From: an uncultured Eubacteriales bacterium
GTDB lineage: Bacteria > Bacillota > Clostridia > Oscillospirales > Acutalibacteraceae
Assembly (NCBI GenBank): GCA_934541115.1
Contig: CAKTDF010000011.1
Location: 12,822 to 76,821, forward strand
Direction of reading: 5' to 3'
DNA: 64,000 bases
In this document: positions 26,224-34,558 of the stretch, piece by piece
Layout: each line of letters starts with the position of its first letter
Position numbering within the stretch: position 1 is the first letter of the stretch
Notes under the pieces: generated by a model
Database searches by the model: none
The model's input: the letters and a program-made list of their open reading frames with translations, nothing else
Told to the model about the DNA's origin: nothing
Made by a program: the position numbers and the translations under genes

Positions 26224-26819
26224 TGCAAATGACAAAAGAACTTCTTGCAATACTTATGACGGCAATACTAACCCAGAACTTTGTTCTTGCAAAGTTCCTC
26301 GGAATCTGTCCGTTCCTCGGTGTTTCAAAAAAGCTTAATACCGCTGTGGGCATGAGCGCTGCCGTAATTTTTGTTATGGCGCTTTCGACGGCGGTGTGCT
26401 ATCCCATCAACACGCTGCTTGAAAGCAAGAACCTTTCATATCTCCAGACAATAGTGTTCATTCTCGTTATTGCCGCGCTTGTTCAGCTTGTTGAGATCAT
26501 ACTCAAAAAATATATTCCGTCGCTTTATAATGCACTCGGAATATATCTTCCGCTCATTACAACAAACTGCGCCGTTTTGGGCGTTGTTATCCTCAACATT
26601 GACAACGGCTACAATTTTGCAAAGTCGATGTTCAACTCGGTTGGTGCAGGTCTTGGCTTTATGCTTGCCATGGTGATGTTCGCCGGAGTACGCGAAAGAC
26701 TTGAAAGCGCGGATATTCCGAAATTTATGCGCGGACTGCCGATCACACTTGTTGCCGCTTCACTCACATCGGTATCGTTTCTCGGCTTTACCGGTATTGT
26801 TGACAACATTTTCGGTTAA
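26223..26819 (+). CDS. rnfA: Rnf complex subunit A
   Basis: Integral membrane partner of RnfE. 198 residues with six helices. NFVLAKFLGICPFLGVSKK (near residue 18, conserved Cys) and LGIYLPLITTNCAVLGVVI (near 103) are diagnostic. The ATG overlaps the rnfE stop by one base; AAGGAGG is 10 nt upstream. MQMTKE offers a second ATG two codons later with worse spacing. Confidence 0.95.
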   Translation: MQMTKELLAILMTAILTQNFVLAKFLGICPFLGVSKKLNTAVGMSAAVIFVMALSTAVCYPINTLLESKNLSYLQTIVFILVIAALVQLVEIILKKYIPSLYNALGIYLPLITTNCAVLGVVILNIDNGYNFAKSMFNSVGAGLGFMLAMVMFAGVRERLESADIPKFMRGLPITLVAASLTSVSFLGFTGIVDNIFG

Positions 26820-26833
26820 GGAGGGCGAGATAT

Positions 26834-27646
26834 ATGAGTAGTATTCTAATTCCCGTTGCTATCGTAGCCGGAATCGGGCTCATTGCCGGAATCGGTCTCG
26901 CTGTGGCTTCTGCTGTTTTTGCTGTTCCTGTTGACGAAAAGGCTGAACAAATTCGTGAATGCCTCCCCGGCGCAAACTGCGGCGCCTGCGGTTTTACCGG
27001 CTGTGACGGTTATGCGGCAGCTCTTTCCGAGGGTAAAACCAAGGAATGCAATCTTTGTATTCCGGGAGGAAACGATGTTGCCGCCCAGGTTGCAAAAATC
27101 ATGGGGCTTGAAGCCGGAAAAATTACGCCGATGGTTGCTGCCGTAATGTGTCAGGGCAACAGCACAAACACACCTGAAAAGCTTGAATACAGCGGCGTTC
27201 ATTCCTGCAAAATGGCGACGCAGCTTTTCGGCGGACCGAAAACCTGCGTTCACGGCTGTATTGGCTTTGGCGACTGCGTTGAAGTTTGTCCGTATGAAGC
27301 TATATTTATTTGCGACGGCGTTGCAAGAATTAACCCGAGCAAATGCCGTGCTTGCAAAAAGTGCATCAAAACCTGCCCGAGACAGCTCATTGACCTGTTT
27401 CCGCTTGATACAATCAAGGCTGCCGTCCTTTGCAAAAACCATGACAAAGGCGCTCAAACAAGAAAACAGTGTAAAGCAGGTTGCATTGGTTGCATGAAAT
27501 GCGTTAAAGCGTGCGAAGAAGGCGCCGTTACGGTTGAAAACTTCTGCGCCAAGGTTGACTATGACAAGTGCGTCGGCTGCGGAAAGTGCCACGCCGCCTG
27601 CCCGGTTGGCTGCATTGATCTTTATATGCTCAAGAGAAAGTTCTGA
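26834..27646 (+). CDS. rnfB: Rnf complex subunit B
   Basis: Ferredoxin-accepting iron-sulfur subunit, the electron entry point. 270 residues: an N-terminal membrane helix (about 4-28), the Fe-S domain LPGANCGACGFTGCDGYA (near residue 45), and C-terminal ferredoxin-like cysteine clusters: CIGFGDCVEVCP (near 141), CRACKKCIKTCP (near 173), CIGCMKCVKACEEG (near 220) and CVGCGKCHAACPVGC (near 250). It is the last gene of the operon and is followed by a perfect terminator. Gene order C-D-G-E-A-B is that of Clostridia. Confidence 0.96.
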   Translation: MSSILIPVAIVAGIGLIAGIGLAVASAVFAVPVDEKAEQIRECLPGANCGACGFTGCDGYAAALSEGKTKECNLCIPGGNDVAAQVAKIMGLEAGKITPMVAAVMCQGNSTNTPEKLEYSGVHSCKMATQLFGGPKTCVHGCIGFGDCVEVCPYEAIFICDGVARINPSKCRACKKCIKTCPRQLIDLFPLDTIKAAVLCKNHDKGAQTRKQCKAGCIGCMKCVKACEEGAVTVENFCAKVDYDKCVGCGKCHAACPVGCIDLYMLKRKF

Positions 27647-27665
27647 TTTGTTCAAAGCGAAAAGT

Positions 27666-27701
27666 GATCCGGAGAAGGAAAGTCCTTCTCCGGATCGTTT
27701 T
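27666..27701 (+). terminator. Terminator of the rnf operon
   Basis: Perfect 14-bp arms (27666-27679, 27683-27696) with a 3-nt loop, followed by GTTTTATTATA. Confidence 0.93.
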
Positions 27702-27780
27702 ATTATATCCGTACGCTTGGCGGTTTGTGTTCATCAAGAAAGTGTTTACACACTATTTATGTTTTCATCGACTTAGATGA

Positions 27781-27927
27781 TATTCTTGTCCGGGTCATAA
27801 AACGAACTACGCTCTGACCCACAGCGAATATATCAAGGCTTTTGAGGTGCAGAAAGTGTCCATATCTTTTGCCGCAATCATAGTGTTCACATATCTTAAT
27901 GTCTACCTCCAAAAACTTCGTGCATGA
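27781..27927 (+). pseudogene. 3' remnant of a degraded gene
   Basis: After an in-frame TGA at 27778 a 48-codon open stretch without a usable start runs to TGA at 27925-27927. It reads PGHKTNYALTHSEYIKAF, then a hydrophobic segment FAAIIVFTYLNVYL, and looks like the C-terminal end of a real protein. An open but start-less neighbouring frame precedes it. The parent gene was not identified. Confidence 0.4.
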
Positions 27928-27929
27928 TT

Positions 27930-28565
27930 CTAATTTTTAATACTTCGTATTTTTCCTAAATCTCCGCTGCACAAAGCTTCCATGTTGCGGAAAATCTTAT
28001 CGGCGGTCCAATTCCACCATCTGAGATTCAGCAGGTATTCGGTCAGTTCGTCATCAAACCTTTTCCGAATCACACGGCAGGGGTTTCCGCCCGCAACGCA
28101 ATAAGCCGGAATGTCTTTCGCAACGACCGAATTGGCGGCGATTATAGTGCCGTCGCCGATGTGTACACCGGGCATAACGGTCACATTCTGCCCGAACCAT
28201 ACGTCGTTTCCAACAACTGTGTCGCCTTTGAACGGAAGATCATCGAGCGTAGGTGTAAATTTCTCCCATCCGCCGCCCATTATATTGAACGGATAAGTCG
28301 TTACACTTTTCATTCTGTGGTTAGCACCGTTCATAATGAATTCAATACCTTTTGCAATGGCACAGAACTTTCCGATAATCAGCTTATCACCCAAAAACTC
28401 ATAGTGATGTGTGACGTGTTCCTCAAATCTTTCCGCTCCGTTTATATCGTCGTAATACGTATAGTCACCGACAATGATGCTTGGACGTGTAATGACATTT
28501 TTGATATATACGACCTGCTTAATATTTTCGTTGGGATGGATTTTGTTTGGATCGGGTCCAACCAT
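27930..28565 (-). CDS. Xenobiotic acetyltransferase-like protein (Vat/CatB type)
   Basis: 211-residue left-handed beta-helix acyltransferase using acetyl-CoA. The sequence shows the xenobiotic acetyltransferase signature: IEFIMNGANHRMKSVTTYPF (catalytic His in GANH, near residue 82), the hexapeptide turns VVGNDVWFGQNVTVMPGVHI (near 120) and the CoA/C-terminal VAGGNPCRVIRKRF (near 165). Homologues include streptogramin A (Vat) and CatB chloramphenicol acetyltransferases, but many chromosomal relatives have unknown substrates, so resistance is not implied. GGGAGG lies 8-9 nt before the ATG at 28565; the GTG three codons earlier has worse spacing. The gene is followed by the remnant frame and preceded by an esterase gene on the same strand. 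Confidence 0.87.
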   Translation of the reverse strand: MVGPDPNKIHPNENIKQVVYIKNVITRPSIIVGDYTYYDDINGAERFEEHVTHHYEFLGDKLIIGKFCAIAKGIEFIMNGANHRMKSVTTYPFNIMGGGWEKFTPTLDDLPFKGDTVVGNDVWFGQNVTVMPGVHIGDGTIIAANSVVAKDIPAYCVAGGNPCRVIRKRFDDELTEYLLNLRWWNWTADKIFRNMEALCSGDLGKIRSIKN

Positions 28566-28629
28566 TCGGGACACCTCCCTGCGTTTGATTTATATATCTG
28601 CTCTTCATCCTAACCTGTCTGAAATAAAA

Positions 28630-29490
28630 TCACAATACTTCTTTCAAAAACTCGGTCGCTTCCTCAAACCAGCCGGCAGCCGTTGTGCCTCTTGCAAGCC
28701 CGATGCCGTGACCGCCGCGCACATAACGTTTGAAAACGTGTTTGACTGAGAGCTCGGTGAGTCTTTCATCGAGACGAATACTGTTGCTTATCGGTACGGT
28801 TCTGTCACCCTCGCAGTGCCAAAAAAATGTCGGCGGATAGTTCTTGTCAGCAATGAGTTCAACGGACTTGTCTTCTTCCTCCTCGCGCGTTGGGTGAAGC
28901 CCAAGTAGACGAAGGCGCGTGATTTCGTGCGTTTCTTCCGTCATGCTTATGACGGGATAGGCGAGAACAACCGCCTGCGGACGCAGTGAATACTGTTTTC
29001 CGTGGTAGAGGTTTTCAAATTCACCGTATCTTGCGGCAAAATAGGCGCAAAGGTGTCCGCCTGCGGAGGAACCGCAGATGACGAGCTTTTGAGCATTCAC
29101 ACAGAATGCGGCGGCATGAGCTTTGACAAAGCAGATTGCCCTTGCAAGGTCCTCCATCGGGTTCGGATAGTGCGCATTGGCGGCAACACGATAGTTAAGA
29201 AGAAAAACGTTGTAGCCGGCTTTGTTGAAAGCTCTTGCGTAATCTCCGCCCTCATTGTTGAATGAAAGAAATTCATAGGCTCCTCCGGGGCAGACGATCA
29301 CGGTCGGCGCGTGCTTTTTGATAAGGAACGGAATGACGTTTGCGAATGCGCGCGACGGCTCTTTTTCAATTTCCTCCTTGGTGTATATGGGATAAAACAC
29401 CTTTTCACCGGAGAGACGCCTTTTGACAAGGTAGCGCTCAAAAAGAAAACGGCGGTGTTTGTTTTGGAGTCGGTTTTTTAGAGTAATCAT
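28630..29490 (-). CDS. Alpha/beta hydrolase, esterase-like
   Basis: 286-residue serine hydrolase of the acetyl-xylan-esterase/lipase-like branch. The oxyanion motif CPGGAYEFLSF (near residue 66) takes the place of HGG, the nucleophile elbow is GSSAGGHLCAYFA (near 140), the acid is probably in FFWHCEGDRTVPI (near 233) and the His in RGGHGIGLARG (near 260). There is no signal peptide, so it acts in the cytosol. GAGGTGA lies 6 nt before the ATG. It is divergent from trmB and upstream of the acetyltransferase gene (64-bp gap). The substrate may be an acylated sugar or small ester, which the sequence cannot settle. Confidence 0.85.
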   Translation of the reverse strand: MITLKNRLQNKHRRFLFERYLVKRRLSGEKVFYPIYTKEEIEKEPSRAFANVIPFLIKKHAPTVIVCPGGAYEFLSFNNEGGDYARAFNKAGYNVFLLNYRVAANAHYPNPMEDLARAICFVKAHAAAFCVNAQKLVICGSSAGGHLCAYFAARYGEFENLYHGKQYSLRPQAVVLAYPVISMTEETHEITRLRLLGLHPTREEEEDKSVELIADKNYPPTFFWHCEGDRTVPISNSIRLDERLTELSVKHVFKRYVRGGHGIGLARGTTAAGWFEEATEFLKEVL

Positions 29491-29501
29491 TCTGTCACCT
29501 C

Positions 29502-29529
29502 TTGAATTTATATTTGTTTATGGTATACT
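29502..29529 (+). promoter_or_regulatory. Promoter of trmB
   Basis: TTGAAT (29502-29507) and TATACT (29524-29529), 16-bp spacing, 40 bp before the start. Confidence 0.6.
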
Positions 29530-29568
29530 TTTACGGTCAATTAAAAATGAAAGGTCAGGCATAAACCT

Positions 29569-30255
29569 ATGCGAATGAGAAGAAAAAAGAATCTTGAGGA
29601 GCGCCTTGCCGCCTGTGGAGAGTATATACTTGACCTCGGCTATGTTCATGGCGGTTATGACGAAAAAGGCAACGCTCTCATTGAAAAAAATATTCTTGAC
29701 ACAGAGAAGATTTTCGGTAACGATCATCCTGTTCAACTTGAAATCGGCTGCGGAAAGGGTCAGTTTGCAGCAGCTCTCGCTCAAAGCCGGTCTGATGTCA
29801 ATCTGCTTGCCGTAGAGGTCAACCAAAACGTAATTGTTCAGGCAGCGGAAAAAGCTAAAAATGCCGGACTTTCAAATTTACGTTTCATGCTTATAGGCGC
29901 GGAAAAGCTTGAATACTTCATCGCTCCCGACAGTATTGAAACGATTTATCTCAATCATTCCTGCCCGTTTCCGAAAAAGCGGCAGGCAAAGCACCGCCTG
30001 ACGCACGAAATCTTTCTTGAAATGTATAAGCGTCTTTTGAAAGACGGGGGAGTAATCAAGCAAAAGACAGATAATATGCACTTTTTTGAGTTTTCGCTCT
30101 GCGAATTTTCAAAGTGCGGATATCTTCTTGAAAAAGTTTCGCTCGATCTGCACTCAAGCGATGTTGAGGGCAACATCATAACAGAATATGAAAAACGTTT
30201 TTCAGACCTCGGTCAGCCGATATACTATCTTGAGGCAAGGAAAAGGCAGCTCTGA
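29569..30255 (+). CDS. trmB: tRNA (guanine-N7-)-methyltransferase
   Basis: Methylates G46 of tRNA with S-adenosylmethionine. 228 residues with a basic N-terminus (MRMRRKKNLEERL), SAM motif I LEIGCGKGQFAAALA (near 60), motif with AVEVNQNVIVQAAEKA (near 83), the family-typical YLNHSCPFPKKRQAKHRLTH (near 125) and KQKTDN (near 164). The start is ATG 29569 or 29575, both weakly preceded by AAAGG. It stands alone between divergent and convergent neighbours; an inverted repeat and the convergent icd gene follow. Confidence 0.93.
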   Translation: MRMRRKKNLEERLAACGEYILDLGYVHGGYDEKGNALIEKNILDTEKIFGNDHPVQLEIGCGKGQFAAALAQSRSDVNLLAVEVNQNVIVQAAEKAKNAGLSNLRFMLIGAEKLEYFIAPDSIETIYLNHSCPFPKKRQAKHRLTHEIFLEMYKRLLKDGGVIKQKTDNMHFFEFSLCEFSKCGYLLEKVSLDLHSSDVEGNIITEYEKRFSDLGQPIYYLEARKRQL

Positions 30256-30289
30256 TGTGAGGAATCGCCGCACTCGGCGCAGGAAAAAC

Positions 30290-30354
30290 AAAAAGCAAAA
30301 GACTATATTTCATGAGGTTCATCAAATTAGGGCTTCATATGAAATATAGTCTTT
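30290..30354. repeat. Dyad repeat, copy 1 (also acts as terminator region)
   Basis: Perfect 16-bp arms (30298-30313 and 30339-30354; core AGACTATATTTCAT) around a 25-nt centre containing CATCAAAT. Copy 2 lies at 58432-58500 on the opposite strand with the same arms, centre and A-rich flank. On the minus strand the hairpin is followed by TTTTGCTTTTTGTTTTT and probably terminates icd. Confidence 0.8.
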
Positions 30355-30445
30355 ATTTGCTAATGGCTTAACAATTCGCTCTTTTTAGCTTTTTGCCGGT
30401 TTAACCACATGCCTCGGTCAATAAAAACACTTTGCGCAGGTGCTT

Positions 30446-31645
30446 TTATTTCTCCAGTTCCGCACGGATCGCTTTGATAAATTCTTCTGTTGAAAGGGTC
30501 TGCGGCTTTTCGCCCTGCCAAAGGAGGGCAAGATCCTTGGTCATTCTGCCGCTTTCAATCACGTCAAGGGAGGCTTTTTCAAGCTTGGCTGCAAACTTCA
30601 TAAGCTCTTCATTGCCGTCAAGCTCGCCGCGCTTTCTGAGCGCGCCCGACCACGCAAAAATTGTTGCAATCGGGTTGGTTGAAGTAGTTTCGCCCTCAAG
30701 ATAACGGTAATAGTGCCTTGTAACGGTTCCGTGAGCGGCCTCATATTCAAAGTTTCCGTCGGGGCTGACCAGGACGCTTGTCATCATTGCGAGTGAGCCG
30801 AAGGCGGTTGAGACCATGTCGCTCATAACATCTCCGTCGTAGTTTTTGCATGCCCAAATGTAGCCGCCGTTTGAACGGATAACTCTTGCAATTGCATCGT
30901 CAATGAGGGTATAGAAGTAGGTGATGCCTGCTTTTTTAAAGGCTTCCTTATATTCGTTTTCATAAATCTCTTCAAAAATGAGCTTAAATGTCTGATCGTA
31001 TTGCTTTGAAATGGTGTCCTTGGTTGAAAACCAAAGATCCTGTTTTGTGTCAAGGGCATATTTAAAGCATGAGTGAGCAAATGATCTGATGGAGCTGTCC
31101 TTGTTATATTGTGCCTGCAGAACGCCGCCGCATTCAAAATCATAGACGGTAGCTCTCTTTTGTTCGCCGCTTTCGCCTGTGAAAAGCAGCTCTGCCTTGC
31201 CGGGTTCGGTAACTCTGAACTCGGTTCCCTTGTATACGTCGCCGTATGCATGACGGGCAATGGTGATCGGTTTTTCCCAGAATCTGACAGCCGGCTTGAC
31301 GCCGCTGACAAGAATCGGGGCACGGAAAACCGTTCCGTCAAGAATTGCGCGGATCGTGCCGTTCGGACTTTTCCACATCTCTTTGAGGTTATATTCCTCA
31401 ACGCGCTGTGCATTGGGGGTGATGGTTGCACATTTTACACCTACATGGTATTTTTTGCAGGCTTCGCCCGCGTCAATGCTGACTTGGTCGTTCGTTTCGT
31501 CTCTGTGCTTGAGTCCGAGGTCGTAATACTCGGTGTTCAGCTCAACAAACGGAGAAAGAAGCTCGTCTTTGATCATCTGCCAGATGATTCTTGTCATTTC
31601 ATCGCCGTCCATTTCGACGATTTTGTTCATTTGAATTTTGCTCAT
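30446..31645 (-). CDS. icd: Isocitrate dehydrogenase, NADP-dependent type
   Basis: Oxidative decarboxylation of isocitrate to 2-oxoglutarate, giving NADPH and the precursor of glutamate. 399 residues of the eukaryote-like (type II) subfamily: EMDGDEMTRIIW (near residue 11), TITPNAQRVEEYNL (near 75), KSPNGTIRAILDGTVFRAPI (near 92; substrate-binding Ser/Arg), metal Asp residues in DGDVMSDMVSTAFGSLAMM (near 270) and AAHGTVTRHYYRY (near 305). GAGGTAC lies 7-8 nt before the ATG. The gene starts 15 bp after the GDPD-like gene and is likely co-transcribed with it, an unusual pairing. Confidence 0.95.
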   Translation of the reverse strand: MSKIQMNKIVEMDGDEMTRIIWQMIKDELLSPFVELNTEYYDLGLKHRDETNDQVSIDAGEACKKYHVGVKCATITPNAQRVEEYNLKEMWKSPNGTIRAILDGTVFRAPILVSGVKPAVRFWEKPITIARHAYGDVYKGTEFRVTEPGKAELLFTGESGEQKRATVYDFECGGVLQAQYNKDSSIRSFAHSCFKYALDTKQDLWFSTKDTISKQYDQTFKLIFEEIYENEYKEAFKKAGITYFYTLIDDAIARVIRSNGGYIWACKNYDGDVMSDMVSTAFGSLAMMTSVLVSPDGNFEYEAAHGTVTRHYYRYLEGETTSTNPIATIFAWSGALRKRGELDGNEELMKFAAKLEKASLDVIESGRMTKDLALLWQGEKPQTLSTEEFIKAIRAELEK

Positions 31646-31660
31646 TTGAAGTACCTCTCT

Positions 31661-32440
31661 TTATTTAGTCTTTTGTTTGATTATGTTAATAAGCTTATCC
31701 GGATTCCTTGACGTGATATTGTCCGGTGCGCAGGAAAGCACACGATACATGTCATAGACCGAATCAACCGTATATATTGAAACAAGGATACCGCGGCTTT
31801 TGAAATAGTCGCAAAGCTCCTTTGTTACGGCGCGTTTGTGCATATTGATTCCGATTGCACCGTTTGAAATAACTTTTGACGCCAGTTCTTCAAGGTAGCT
31901 TTCATCTTTGACTTTGCTTTTCTGAACGTCAATGTTGAGGTAGTATGGAATTGAGGGGCAGTCCCTTTTAACCGTGCCGACATCTTCCTCTTTGATACCT
32001 GTGAAAAAAAGCTGCTTTTCAAGCATATACTTTTTTGCAAGCTTTCCTACCGAAACAAGGTTTTCCGTGCTCTTTGCGTCTATATTCGCCTGAATATTCG
32101 GATTCTCACCGAGAAGCTTAAATGCATCTTCAAGCGTGACCTCGCCGCCTGTCGGCTCATCGTGTGAAAGAACGGGAACTTTATTTTCGCCAAAGCTCAG
32201 ATCAAATTCAACAACTTTTGCGCCTGCGTTTATTGCGGCTCGCATAGCCTCGAGCGAATTATCTTTTTCGCCCATGCAGCCGGTGTGACCGGTCACGGTG
32301 AAAGCAGAGGACAGTTGAAGCGGTGTGTTTTTATACTTTATAAATTTTGCCGTGAATACGGCGGAAACGATCAGTGCCGCCGAAAGCACAAAGCAGCCGA
32401 AAACGATAATAAGTCGCTTTTTGTCTTTTGTTTTTTTCAT
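31661..32440 (-). CDS. Membrane-anchored glycerophosphodiester phosphodiesterase-like protein
   Basis: 259 residues: a basic N-terminus and one membrane helix (about 10-32), then a GDPD TIM-barrel domain outside. The usual HRG(A/G) start is GHTGCMGEKDNS (near residue 53), so the first catalytic His is kept but the conserved Arg is Thr. The metal-binding E-x-D is AKVVEFDLSF (near 75) and the second catalytic His is PVLSHDEPT (near 90). Later conserved acidic residue is in IQANIDAK (near 118). It would cleave glycerophosphodiesters from lipids or teichoic acid; the missing Arg makes activity uncertain. The ribosome site is weak (GGTGAACC). A promoter with a 17-bp spacer lies upstream. Confidence 0.82.
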   Translation of the reverse strand: MKKTKDKKRLIIVFGCFVLSAALIVSAVFTAKFIKYKNTPLQLSSAFTVTGHTGCMGEKDNSLEAMRAAINAGAKVVEFDLSFGENKVPVLSHDEPTGGEVTLEDAFKLLGENPNIQANIDAKSTENLVSVGKLAKKYMLEKQLFFTGIKEEDVGTVKRDCPSIPYYLNIDVQKSKVKDESYLEELASKVISNGAIGINMHKRAVTKELCDYFKSRGILVSIYTVDSVYDMYRVLSCAPDNITSRNPDKLINIIKQKTK

Positions 32441-32504
32441 AATAAAGGTTCACCCTGCCTTTTCTGTACAGTAGTAAGTACAAGGAAAAATTACACCGAC
32501 TGAT

Positions 32505-32533
32505 ATTTTATCAAACATTGGGCGTATCGTCAA
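32505..32533 (-). promoter_or_regulatory. Promoter of the GDPD-icd operon
   Basis: On the minus strand TTGACG (32528-32533) and TAAAAT (32505-32510), 17 bp apart. Between 32534 and 32724 the DNA is A/T-rich and shows nothing else. Confidence 0.65.
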
Positions 32534-32724
32534 CAAGATTCAAATAATTTTGCCAAGGCAAACGGATTTTTTTGATTTCACGTTAATTTGACATTCACGT
32601 TAGAATGAAATTAAAAAGTATTAAGAAAACGAAGAGGGATTTTTTCAGCATAAAAAACGTATGGTAATTTTATACAAAAACAGATGTACAAATTAAGCTA
32701 TTACGATGAAATTCCATAATTTTC

Positions 32725-32753
32725 TTGACATAATTTATTAAATTCTATAAAAT
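32725..32753 (+). promoter_or_regulatory. Promoter of the secreted-protein gene
   Basis: TTGACA (32725-32730) and TAAAAT (32748-32753), 17 bp apart. The predicted transcript begins just before a GC-rich hairpin, CCGGGGTGG/CCGCCCGG (32773-32793). Confidence 0.75.
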
Positions 32754-32828
32754 AGTTGTGTTGGTAGCCCAACCGGGGTGGTTATCCGCCCGGAGAGGAA
32801 ACTTTATATTAAAAAAGGAGCATTTATC

Positions 32829-34493
32829 ATGAAAAGAAAGATTCTTGCAGTCATCCTTGCAGTCATGATGCTTGCGTGTGCGATTCCGTTCGGCGCTTTC
32901 GCTTCAAATGACGGCTACATTCACAAAGAGATCCTTGACAACGGCAATTATTACCACATGGAGTATGCTGAAAAGGAAAATCTCTTCAAAAACCAGATCA
33001 ATCTTTACACCGCACTCGGTTTCTATGATGATGCGTGGTATAATCTTGTTGACAGCTCTGTTGACATCGACTATGCCAAGGCTATCCTTCTCGGTCTTAT
33101 TGAGCAGGTTGAGGCTGAATATAACAATCAGACCTTTGAAGAGGTTATGAAGCTTCTCGGCGGCGCTCAGGGTGCAATGGAAGTTATCTCCAAGGTTGGT
33201 GATTTTTCAAAGAAATTCACCGATGCTCTTGAGTTCACACAGTCTGCTGAATGGAGCACCACACTCGGTATCCTTAACACCGCAATCAAGGCTGCCAACT
33301 ATGGCAATGAAGTTTACAAAGCATACATCAAGGGTTATGCAATGATTCTTTCCGCAAAGGCCGCCAGCGCATATTACGGCGACTTCCTTATGTATCTCGT
33401 TGAAAACTGCAAGAATGAAGATGTTGCTGCTGCAGCAAAGGAAATCGCTGCAACCATCGACAAAGAACTTCAGGCTTCCGTTGACGAACTCATCAAATCA
33501 CTCGTTGCAGACGCAGGCAAGGACGCTGCCTCTCTTGCAGCTGAGGTTGCTCTTGATTCATACGGCGTTACCGCTGCTATCAAGGGCGCATACAAGACCG
33601 TTGTTTCAATTTCCGACAAGCTCTTCAACACCAAGGATAAGTATGAATTTATGATGAGCCTTGTTGAAACCTATTACATTGAAGACTGCTTCGGTGAGTG
33701 GGCAAGCGCTGCTTTTGATTCAGAAGATGCAGAGTTCGCTTCATTTGCTGAAAGCACCGTAATCGCTGTCAGAATGACCGGCGAACAGCTGCTTGCAAAT
33801 CTTGCAAACGCAAAGACCAAGGCTCTTGTTGCCATGGTTAAGAAGTATGACACAACTGAAATGAAAGTTAAATCTGCAATCGAGCTTGCTAAGCTTGAGG
33901 CAGCCGGCAACATTCTTAAGGACGGCAAAGACGCTGCATATGTTGCATCGGCAGCCGTAACCGGCAACACTGCTCTTGCCCTCAACAAGGCAAGCACCGT
34001 TGACACGATTTTTGCCCTTTCAAATGAAGTTGCTGTTGAGACCGCTTACACCGCAGCAGGTGCATATGCAAACGTATACAGTGAGGTTCTCGGCGAATAC
34101 ATCAAGGTTGCTTACCTCCTTGACGGCGCTTATGACATCGTTCTTTCCGGCGCTGAAAAGAATGCAACCGCTTATGCCGCTATAGCCGGTAAGTATGCCT
34201 GCGTTGACACCACCGCCGGCAGAGTGATCACTTTCAAGGATATTCTTAATGCTCCGTCAATCGTTGTTGCAGACACCGATAAGGAAGCTGTAAATCTTGA
34301 AATGAGCGATACCTTTGTTAAGACCTGCGATTCTTCAGTTGCAGTCAGCAAGGACAGCGGTTCATCGGGCGGCTCATCATCAGGCTCGGGCAGCAGCTCA
34401 TCTTCTTCAAAGTTTAACTTTGGAAAGATTTTCTCAGATTTCTTCAAGAGCATCATCGACGCTATCAAGAGCATTTTCAAAATCAATAAATAA
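32829..34493 (+). CDS. Secreted alanine-rich helical protein, function unknown
   Basis: 554 residues. The signal peptide (1-25) has an AFA-S cleavage site; MLAC at 14-17 could be read as a weak lipobox. The body (26-490) is Ala/Lys/Glu-rich predicted helix with no motif I recognise. A Ser/Gly linker (about residues 513-532) leads to a C-terminal amphipathic helix rich in Phe, Ile and Lys (FGKIFSDFFKSIIDAIKSIF). The giant repeat protein at 1-4064 ends in a similar helix. AAAGGAG lies 9-10 nt before the ATG at 32829; an upstream in-frame start is not credible because it lies in the 5' hairpin. Single-gene transcript with its own strong promoter and terminator, suggesting high expression. Confidence 0.85.
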   Translation: MKRKILAVILAVMMLACAIPFGAFASNDGYIHKEILDNGNYYHMEYAEKENLFKNQINLYTALGFYDDAWYNLVDSSVDIDYAKAILLGLIEQVEAEYNNQTFEEVMKLLGGAQGAMEVISKVGDFSKKFTDALEFTQSAEWSTTLGILNTAIKAANYGNEVYKAYIKGYAMILSAKAASAYYGDFLMYLVENCKNEDVAAAAKEIAATIDKELQASVDELIKSLVADAGKDAASLAAEVALDSYGVTAAIKGAYKTVVSISDKLFNTKDKYEFMMSLVETYYIEDCFGEWASAAFDSEDAEFASFAESTVIAVRMTGEQLLANLANAKTKALVAMVKKYDTTEMKVKSAIELAKLEAAGNILKDGKDAAYVASAAVTGNTALALNKASTVDTIFALSNEVAVETAYTAAGAYANVYSEVLGEYIKVAYLLDGAYDIVLSGAEKNATAYAAIAGKYACVDTTAGRVITFKDILNAPSIVVADTDKEAVNLEMSDTFVKTCDSSVAVSKDSGSSGGSSSGSGSSSSSSKFNFGKIFSDFFKSIIDAIKSIFKINK

Positions 34494-34511
34494 TTAGCAT
34501 AAGTAAAGTTG

Positions 34512-34546
34512 CGGCGTACCGGTTAGTCGGTACGCCGCTTTTTTTG
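34512..34546 (+). terminator. Terminator of the secreted-protein gene
   Basis: Perfect 11-bp arms (34512-34522, 34529-34539), 6-nt loop, seven T. Confidence 0.94.
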
Positions 34547-34558
34547 CGCCACATTGAA

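Noticed and set aside
26846..27655. 269-codon minus-strand frame opposite rnfB
   Set aside because: Mirrors the cysteine-rich rnfB coding sequence; no start signals; rnfB is unmistakable.
31109..31711. 200-codon plus-strand frame opposite icd
   Set aside because: Overlaps a certain gene on the other strand and has no motif or ribosome site.
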